NCBI RefSeq assembly: GCF_000187935.1
Contig: NZ_AEUT02000001.1
Location: forward strand, 1,954,501 to 2,018,500
Source of the DNA: Streptococcus parauberis NCFD 2020
GTDB taxonomy: Bacteria; Bacillota; Bacilli; Lactobacillales; Streptococcaceae
Direction of reading: 5' to 3'
DNA length: 64,000 nucleotides
Shown: piece after piece, positions 58,200 to 64,000 of the stretch
Layout: the number at the start of each line of letters is the position of its first letter
How positions within the stretch are numbered: position 1 is the first letter of the stretch
The notes under the pieces: generated by a model
What the model saw: only the letters and a program-made list of their open reading frames with translations
Databases searched by the model: none
What the model was told of the DNA's origin: nothing
Program-made: the position numbers and the translations under genes

Positions 58200-59450
58200 A
58201 TGTTACATACTAAAGAAGAAGAAATTGTTATTGTTGGTGCAGCTAGAACTCCTGTTGGAGCATTTCTTGGTGATTTAAAAACTGTACCAGTTGAAGTTCT
58301 TGGGGAAGTAGCTTTAAAAGAAGCTGTAAAACGTGCTAACTTGACTGTAAACGATATTGACGAAGTTATTGTCGGTCATGTTACAGGATCACAAACAACG
58401 AATAACTTAGGAAATGTTATTGGTATTAATAGTGGTTTACCAGAAACATCAACAGGGATGACTGTAAACCGTATTTGTGGATCAGGTATTCAGTCAGCAG
58501 TTTCAGCAACTTTAGAATTACTTCATTCTAATAAAAAAATCATCGCAGCTGGTGGTGCAGAATCACTATCACGTGCACCTTATCAATTACCTGACAGTGC
58601 TCGTTACCAAGCTTTCCGTTTAGGTGATGTTAAATTAATTGATGCTAACTTAGAAGGTCACCGTTCTGCATCAGGTCGTAACTCTGGCATTGAACACATG
58701 GGAAATACAGCAGAAAATGTTGTTCGTAAATACAATATTTCTCGTGAAAAACAAGATCAATTTGCTTATGAGTCTCAAATGAAAGCAGCTCAAGCGATGA
58801 ATAATGGTCGCTTTGCTCAAGAGATTGTACCAGTTGAAGTTCCAGGACGTAAAGGTAAAGTTACTATTGTTGAAAAAGATGGTCATCCACGTGCAGATAC
58901 AACCTTAGAAAGCTTAGCTAAACTAAGACCTGCATTTGAGAAAGATGGATCTGTAACTGCAGGTAATGCATCTGGTTTAAATGATGGTGGAGCATTTGAA
59001 ATCTTCACTACTGAGTCACTTGCAAAAGAAAAAGGCCTTGAAGTAATGGCGCGTGTTGTAGATTATCAAATCTCTGGTTGTGCTCCTGAAACAATGGGAC
59101 TTGGTCCGGTCTATGCTATCAATGACTTGTTAGAACGTCAAGGACTTGACTTAGTTAAAGATATTGATGTTCTTGAAATTAACGAAGCCTTTGCTGGTCA
59201 AACAATTGGATGCTTGATTGAACTTGGTATTGATATGGATACTGACTTCTACAAAAACAAATTCAATCCACATGGTGGAGCAGTTGCTCTAGGACATCCT
59301 CTTGGGATGTCAGGTGCACGGATTATTACATCACTCTTATATGAGTTCAAGAATAACCCAGATAAACGCTATGCCATTGCTTCGGCATGTATCGGTGGTG
59401 GACAAGGTATTGCTTTACTTCTAGAAAATGGCTATTACACTGGTAAATAA
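58200..59450 (+). CDS. Acetyl-CoA C-acetyltransferase (thiolase)
   Basis: A 416-residue thiolase joining or cleaving acetyl units. Nucleophile Cys93 in NRICGSGIQSAVSA, catalytic His366 in GGAVALGHPLG and Cys397 in CIGGGQG. AGAGGAAATAAAATG is the start. The last round of beta-oxidation or ketone-body reactions in the operon. Confidence 0.94.
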   Translation: MLHTKEEEIVIVGAARTPVGAFLGDLKTVPVEVLGEVALKEAVKRANLTVNDIDEVIVGHVTGSQTTNNLGNVIGINSGLPETSTGMTVNRICGSGIQSAVSATLELLHSNKKIIAAGGAESLSRAPYQLPDSARYQAFRLGDVKLIDANLEGHRSASGRNSGIEHMGNTAENVVRKYNISREKQDQFAYESQMKAAQAMNNGRFAQEIVPVEVPGRKGKVTIVEKDGHPRADTTLESLAKLRPAFEKDGSVTAGNASGLNDGGAFEIFTTESLAKEKGLEVMARVVDYQISGCAPETMGLGPVYAINDLLERQGLDLVKDIDVLEINEAFAGQTIGCLIELGIDMDTDFYKNKFNPHGGAVALGHPLGMSGARIITSLLYEFKNNPDKRYAIASACIGGGQGIALLLENGYYTGK

Positions 59451-59473
59451 GATTTAGACAAGGGAGAGGCTTT

Positions 59474-61522
59474 ATGACACAAGAATTTACAGTTGCCGTA
59501 ATTGGCGCAGGAACGATGGGCTCAGGAATCGCCCAAAAAATTGCTCAAGAGGGTATTAAATGTTACTTAGTTGATGTTTCTCAAGAAGCTGTTGATCGCG
59601 GTATGGGTATCATCAAAACGATGTTGGACCAAGGGAAAGAGCGTAAAGTTTTCACTGAAGCTTTTGTTGAAGCGACTTTAGGGAACCTTATTCCAACAAC
59701 AAATTATGAAGATCTTAAATCAGTAGATTTTGTTATCGAAGCAGTATTTGAAGATGAAAAAGTTAAAGCAGATGTTTTAAGCAAACTAGATCAAATTTGT
59801 GATGAAAAAACAATTTTAAGTTCAAATACTTCAAGTTTCTATATTAAAAACTTAGCTAAAGCCACTAACCGTCCAGACCGTTTTATTGGAATGCACTATT
59901 TCTTCCACCCAGCTAAAAACCGTTTATTAGAAATCATTTCGCATGAAGGAACAAGTCCAGAAACTGTCGCAATTGCTAATAAATTCTCTGATATGCATGG
60001 TAAAACAGCTATTACTGTTAAAGATGCTCCTGGTTTTGCGGTAAACCGTTTCTTCGTTCCTTGGTTAACTGAAGCTGTTAAACTTTTTGAAGAGGGAGTT
60101 GCTAATAAAGCAACAATCGATGCAGCGGCGCGTGCAGCTTTCAAAATTGGTATGGGTCCATTTGCCTTGATGAATGCTACAGGTATCCCAGTAGCTTACC
60201 ACTCAGCAAATACCCTTGGTCGTGAAGTTAGTGATTCATATTACCCATCACAACTTTTGAAAGAACAAACAGAATCTCGCCAACTTTGGGATTTAGAAGA
60301 TGGTCCTATTGACGAAAGCAAATTCCAAGCTGTTCAAGATCATTTACTTGCTACTGTTATCAGTGTTGCTGGTAAATTAGTTGAAGAGGGTGTAGCATCA
60401 ATTGAGGATGTCAACCGTGGTGCGGTTGTTGGTCTTCGTTGGAAAGTTGGTCCATTCCAATTAGCCAACCAAATTGGTGTTAAAAAAGCCTATGAGATGG
60501 TCGAAAAACTTGCTGAAAAACGTCCAGGTTTTGAAGTTAGCAACCTTTTGAAGAAACAAGCAGAACTTGATAAAGACTTCGACTTCAGCTTTGTTGACTA
60601 CTCAGTCGTTAATGGTATTGCTCGCATCCGTATCAACCGTCCAGAAGCCATGAATGCTCTTAACCCAACAGTTGTTGGACAACTTGAAGAAGCCTTTAAC
60701 AAAGCTGAAGCAGATGATGCTGTTCGTGCAATTGTCTTCTCAGGAGCTGGTAAAGCCTTTGTTGCTGGAGCAGATTTGAAATTCTTCGTTGATGCTATCA
60801 AGACAAATTCACTTGATAAAAACTATGCTTTCACATCAGGTGGACATAAATTACTTCGTCGTATTGAATTAAGCAAAAAATATACTATTGCTTTACTTGA
60901 TGGCTTATCATTAGGTGGTGGCTCTGAATTAGCACTTGCTTGTCAAGCAATCATCGCTACTGAAAAAGGCTCTATGGGATTCCCAGAAAGTGGACTTGGT
61001 ATTTACCCAGGATTAGGTGGAATGCTCCGTACCAACCATCAAATTGGTAAAGAATTGACTAAATACTATGTGCTTACTGGCCGTGGAATCACAGCAAAAG
61101 ATGCAGCAGATTTAGGAATTGTTACAAAACTTGCTGAAGCAGGAAATCTTAACGAAGCGATTGAAGAAGTAGTAACTGCGGGACGTCCTGATAAATACCG
61201 TGACCGTCCATTACCAGAAAAATATGCTGAAATTAAAGCTGCCTTCTCAGATGCAAACTTTGCTAATACGGTGAATGGCCAAGCTTCTGAGGGAGTTAGT
61301 CCTGAATTTGCAGCTAAAATGGCGAAAACAATTTCATACAAAGGTCCTGGCATTGTTAAATTAATCCCAGAAATGATTGATCAACAGGCTGAATTAACTT
61401 TGGATGAAGGCATTGCCTACGAGCTTTCATTACTCAATGAAACATTCGCAAAAGAAGAAGCACTCATTGGTTTAGAAGCTTCATTAGCAGGTAAACGTCC
61501 AGACTATAGTGGATTAAAATAG
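59474..61522 (+). CDS. Fused 3-hydroxyacyl-CoA dehydrogenase / enoyl-CoA hydratase (FadN-like order)
   Basis: A 682-residue two-enzyme protein: the N-terminal dehydrogenase (about 1-350, VIGAGTMGSGIAQKIA, then GMHYFFHPAKNRLLEI) and the C-terminal hydratase (about 370-682, RINRPEAMNALNP, GAGKAFVAGADLKFF, LDGLSLGGGSELALACQ, MGFPESGLGIYPGLGG, with both hydratase glutamates). This order is that of Bacillus FadN, not that of E. coli FadB. It follows the thiolase by 23 bases. Confidence 0.92.
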   Translation: MTQEFTVAVIGAGTMGSGIAQKIAQEGIKCYLVDVSQEAVDRGMGIIKTMLDQGKERKVFTEAFVEATLGNLIPTTNYEDLKSVDFVIEAVFEDEKVKADVLSKLDQICDEKTILSSNTSSFYIKNLAKATNRPDRFIGMHYFFHPAKNRLLEIISHEGTSPETVAIANKFSDMHGKTAITVKDAPGFAVNRFFVPWLTEAVKLFEEGVANKATIDAAARAAFKIGMGPFALMNATGIPVAYHSANTLGREVSDSYYPSQLLKEQTESRQLWDLEDGPIDESKFQAVQDHLLATVISVAGKLVEEGVASIEDVNRGAVVGLRWKVGPFQLANQIGVKKAYEMVEKLAEKRPGFEVSNLLKKQAELDKDFDFSFVDYSVVNGIARIRINRPEAMNALNPTVVGQLEEAFNKAEADDAVRAIVFSGAGKAFVAGADLKFFVDAIKTNSLDKNYAFTSGGHKLLRRIELSKKYTIALLDGLSLGGGSELALACQAIIATEKGSMGFPESGLGIYPGLGGMLRTNHQIGKELTKYYVLTGRGITAKDAADLGIVTKLAEAGNLNEAIEEVVTAGRPDKYRDRPLPEKYAEIKAAFSDANFANTVNGQASEGVSPEFAAKMAKTISYKGPGIVKLIPEMIDQQAELTLDEGIAYELSLLNETFAKEEALIGLEASLAGKRPDYSGLK

Positions 61523-61529
61523 GATAATT

Positions 61530-61542
61530 AGGGCCAAGCCCT
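61530..61542 (+). other. Small hairpin between FadN-like and ligase genes
   Basis: AGGGC-CAA-GCCCT, a 5-base GC stem, 8 bases after the FadN-like stop; no T-run. Possible mRNA processing or attenuating element. Confidence 0.45.
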
Positions 61543-61564
61543 TAAATAGATAAAGGAGCCAATA

Positions 61565-63103
61565 GTGAAAAATGATTGGTTAGCTGAAAGAGCTCGTTTA
61601 AGTGGCTCAAGAATTGCAATAATAGAAGCTGAAAAGGGTCATCGTTGGACTTTTCAGCAAATGAATCAGCGTGCTATTAACCTAGCATACTATTTACAAT
61701 CACAAGGTATTGAACCTGGTGATCGTGTAGCTCTTTTTTCATCAAATGATATTGCCCACTTTGATCTGCTCTTTGCTTGTACCAAAATAGGTGCGATCTT
61801 TATTCCTTTGAATTGGCGCCTAAGAGATACCGAAGTAGAGCAAATTGTTAAGGACTCTGCTCCTAAAATAATTCTCTACTCAAGAATCCATAAAACAAGA
61901 TTAACCCTTGTTGATGAGCACTTGCTTGATTTAGATATTGATTCTGAAGCGTACAATGCTTTGGTTAATCCAGAAGTCAAACATGAGATTAGAGAAAAAG
62001 TCTTCCCAGCTGAAGACATTGCCGTATTAATTTATACCAGTGGAACAACTGGCCAACCCAAAGGTGCAATGATTAGTCATAAGGCAATCATCACTAATGC
62101 TTTGACCAGTATTCCTAGCTGGCATTTGTCTGACAAAGATCGTGGGATGACAACGACACCGATGTTTCACACAGCAGGACTGTTTTGTTTCACAATCCCA
62201 ATCCTAGTTGCTGGTGGACAAATTATTATTCAACGCTTTTTCTACACAGATGAAACCATTGAAATTATTAGAGATTTTAAACCAACAAAAGCCTTCTTTG
62301 TACCGACAATGTGTTACATGTTGGCTGACTCCGATTTATTTGTCAAAGAAAATTTCAAATCTCTTGAAATGGTCATTTCAGGTGGTGCACCACTGTCTGA
62401 AAAAGTTTATCGCTTATTTGCAGACCTTGATTTACCACTGGTTAATTCCTATGGATTGACAGAAATTGGTCCAAATAATTTCTCAATTCACCCAGCTTTA
62501 CAAAAAAGTAAACCAACTTCAGTTGGTAAACCAATTCTTTTCAACACAGTTCGTTTAGTAGATGAGAATGGACAAGATGTAGCTGATGGAGAAATTGGTG
62601 AATTGATTATTAGTAACGAGGCCCGTTTTTCAGGCTATTGGAATAAACCTGAAGAAACTGCTAAAACACTTAAAGATGGTTACGTCTATACAGGAGATTT
62701 AGCAAGAATAGATGCTGATGGTGACTATTTTATCGTTGGTCGTAGTAAAGAAATGATTATTACGGGTGGTGAAAATGTCTACCCAAGTGAAGTTGAAACA
62801 GTCTTAAATCAATTTCCTCAAGTCATGGATTCAGCAGTCTTTGGAATTCCTGCTGAACAATGGGGAGAGAGTGTTGTAGCAGCTATTATTCTAAAAGAAG
62901 ATAGCGGTGATATCCTTGAAGAATTAAAAGAATTTGCTAGAGAACACTTAGCTGGCTACAAAACACCAAAACGCTATTATATCTTAGCAGAGTTTCCAAA
63001 ATCACCAGTTGGAAAAATAGATAAAAAAGCTTTACTTGCAATGGCTAAAGAAGAAGAAGAAAGACATGCAAGTCGTGAAAAAGTACAACAAATTATTATG
63101 TAA
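61565..63103 (+). CDS. Acyl-CoA ligase (AMP-forming)
   Basis: A 512-residue AMP-binding enzyme that activates a carboxylic acid to acyl-CoA. A3 motif YTSGTTGQPKGAM (about 157-169), A5 NSYGLTEIGPNN, A7 YTGDLARID, A8 GRSKEMIITGGENVYPSE and the C-terminal lysine in PVGKIDKKAL. It begins GTG with AAAGGAGCC upstream. Substrate could be fatty or aromatic acid; the operon suggests a fatty acid. Confidence 0.92.
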   Translation: MKNDWLAERARLSGSRIAIIEAEKGHRWTFQQMNQRAINLAYYLQSQGIEPGDRVALFSSNDIAHFDLLFACTKIGAIFIPLNWRLRDTEVEQIVKDSAPKIILYSRIHKTRLTLVDEHLLDLDIDSEAYNALVNPEVKHEIREKVFPAEDIAVLIYTSGTTGQPKGAMISHKAIITNALTSIPSWHLSDKDRGMTTTPMFHTAGLFCFTIPILVAGGQIIIQRFFYTDETIEIIRDFKPTKAFFVPTMCYMLADSDLFVKENFKSLEMVISGGAPLSEKVYRLFADLDLPLVNSYGLTEIGPNNFSIHPALQKSKPTSVGKPILFNTVRLVDENGQDVADGEIGELIISNEARFSGYWNKPEETAKTLKDGYVYTGDLARIDADGDYFIVGRSKEMIITGGENVYPSEVETVLNQFPQVMDSAVFGIPAEQWGESVVAAIILKEDSGDILEELKEFAREHLAGYKTPKRYYILAEFPKSPVGKIDKKALLAMAKEEEERHASREKVQQIIM

Positions 63104-63129
63104 AAGAAAAGATCTGAAGAGGGATAACT

Positions 63130-64000
63130 ATGGAAAAATTGATTAGCTACAGAGAAGCAGCCAATCTCGTTAAAGACGGTGATTTACTTGCAACCCTGAC
63201 CTTTGGTCTAGGTGGTTTGCCAGAGCAATTACTTATCGGTGTTGAAGAGCGTTATGCAGAAGAACAACATCCAAAAGATATTACTTTTATGTGGTCTTGT
63301 GGTATTGGTAATAACCAATACGGACGTGGTGCCGATCATATGACCGCACCAGGTATGGTTAAACGGATTATTGCAGGTCACGTTGGTTCATCACCAGGTA
63401 TGGTTGAGAAAATTGTTAACAACGAGTACGAAGTTTATTTGTGGCCACAAGGGGTTATCACTCAATTGTATCGTTCAATTGCTGGACGCAAACCCTACCT
63501 CTCTAAAGTTGGTCTAAAAACCTTTGTTGACCCACGCTTAGAAGGATCTAAATCAACATCAATCACTAAAGAAGAGTTGATTAAATTAGTTGAATTTAAT
63601 GGTGAAGAATGGCTACATTATCCAAACTTGAAGATCGATGTTGCCTTTATTCGTGGAACCTACTCTGATGAAAATGGAAACATCTCACTAAAAGATGAAA
63701 CATGTAAGCTAGAACAATTGGAATTAGCTATGGCGACTAAAAATTCTGGTGGGATTGTTGTCTGCCAGGTCAAAAAAGTTGTTCAAAATGGGCAAATTCA
63801 TCCAAAAGATGTTCAAATTCCATTTGGTTTAGTTGACTATGTGGTTATTGGTGAGGATGAATACCATAAACAAACCATGGGAACTATCTACGATCCAGTC
63901 CTTTGTGGTGACATTAGGGTGCCAGTAAACCATGATAAAGTTGTTCCTGCACCATTAACAACACGTAAAATCACAGCCCGTCGTGCGGCTATGGAATTAC
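63130..64000 (+). CDS. Acyl-CoA:acetate/3-ketoacid CoA-transferase, N-terminal part (runs off the window)
   Basis: From ATG 63130-63132 (GAAGAGGGATAACTATG) the frame is open to base 64000, 290 residues. MEKLISYREAANLVKDGDLL and FGLGGLPEQLLIGVEE, then WSCGIGNNQYGRGADHM and VFIRG-like, are the alpha domain of family I CoA-transferases of the fused (SCOT/YdiF) kind. It transfers CoA between acetoacetate or acetate and acyl-CoA. The beta domain with the catalytic Glu lies beyond the window. Confidence 0.88.
   Translation, partial: MEKLISYREAANLVKDGDLLATLTFGLGGLPEQLLIGVEERYAEEQHPKDITFMWSCGIGNNQYGRGADHMTAPGMVKRIIAGHVGSSPGMVEKIVNNEYEVYLWPQGVITQLYRSIAGRKPYLSKVGLKTFVDPRLEGSKSTSITKEELIKLVEFNGEEWLHYPNLKIDVAFIRGTYSDENGNISLKDETCKLEQLELAMATKNSGGIVVCQVKKVVQNGQIHPKDVQIPFGLVDYVVIGEDEYHKQTMGTIYDPVLCGDIRVPVNHDKVVPAPLTTRKITARRAAMEL

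Overview
The window is a 64-kb piece of a low-GC Firmicutes chromosome around the replication origin, almost certainly a Streptococcus of the pyogenic kind. The reasons are the gene order dnaA-dnaN-DUF951-ychF-pth-mfd-rqcP-divIC-tilS-hpt-ftsH on one side of oriC and rlmH-tRNA-trpS-guaB-recF-ecfA1A2T on the other, a ParB without a neighbouring ParA, an htrA-parB pair, and a CiaR-type box at htrA. The species cannot be fixed from the sequence alone; S. uberis, S. parauberis and S. iniae are the kind of relatives to compare. Layout, left of the origin (minus strand, 1-16.8 kb): a partial amino-acid permease, then the classic housekeeping run ftsH, hpt, tilS, a serine-hydrolase-like protein, a 38-residue ORF, divIC, rqcP, a lipid-flippase-like protein, mfd and pth, then ychF, a small XRE regulator, a DUF951 protein, dnaN and dnaA. 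oriC itself (16.8-17.05 kb) has a cluster of DnaA boxes; the dnaA-dnaN gap has another box and a run of TAG/TAA trinucleotides resembling a DnaA-trio. Right of the origin: parB and htrA (minus), rlmH, three tRNA genes (Arg-TCT, Glu-TTC, Asn-GTT), a YfhO membrane protein, an ABC-F ATPase, YitT, a tryptophan T-box with trpS, guaB with PurR-type boxes, recF and yaaA, an unannotated ncRNA candidate at 30.5 kb, an M16 peptidase pair, a RodZ-like protein, pgsA, the ECF transporter module ecfA1-ecfA2-ecfT, an Apf/transglycosylase-like wall protein, a HAD phosphatase with L-serine dehydratase sdaAA/sdaAB, mnmA, a wrecked Nudix gene, mnmG, gdpP, rplI, dnaB, veg and rpsD. From 49.4 kb the content becomes accessory: CsbD-like, TM2, a second broken Nudix gene, DUF4298, TetR, DUF1304, a PadR-DUF1700-DUF4097 envelope module, and an ArsR-permease-thioredoxin operon whose redox protein has a cysteine-rich tail. 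The window closes with a six-gene acyl-CoA degradation operon (3-hydroxyacyl-CoA dehydrogenase, acyl-CoA dehydrogenase, thiolase, fused dehydrogenase/hydratase, acyl-CoA ligase, CoA-transferase) behind a cre-like site, an unusual capacity for a streptococcus. How it fits together: DnaA boxes and three parS-type sites (19.8, 34.9 and 42.1 kb) mark this as the replication and segregation centre. All three parS sites lie on the same side of oriC, and the perfect one lies inside a dead gene. Most of the rest is translation, wall and nucleotide metabolism in co-directional operons, with the accessory stress, metalloid and fatty-acid modules at the right end.
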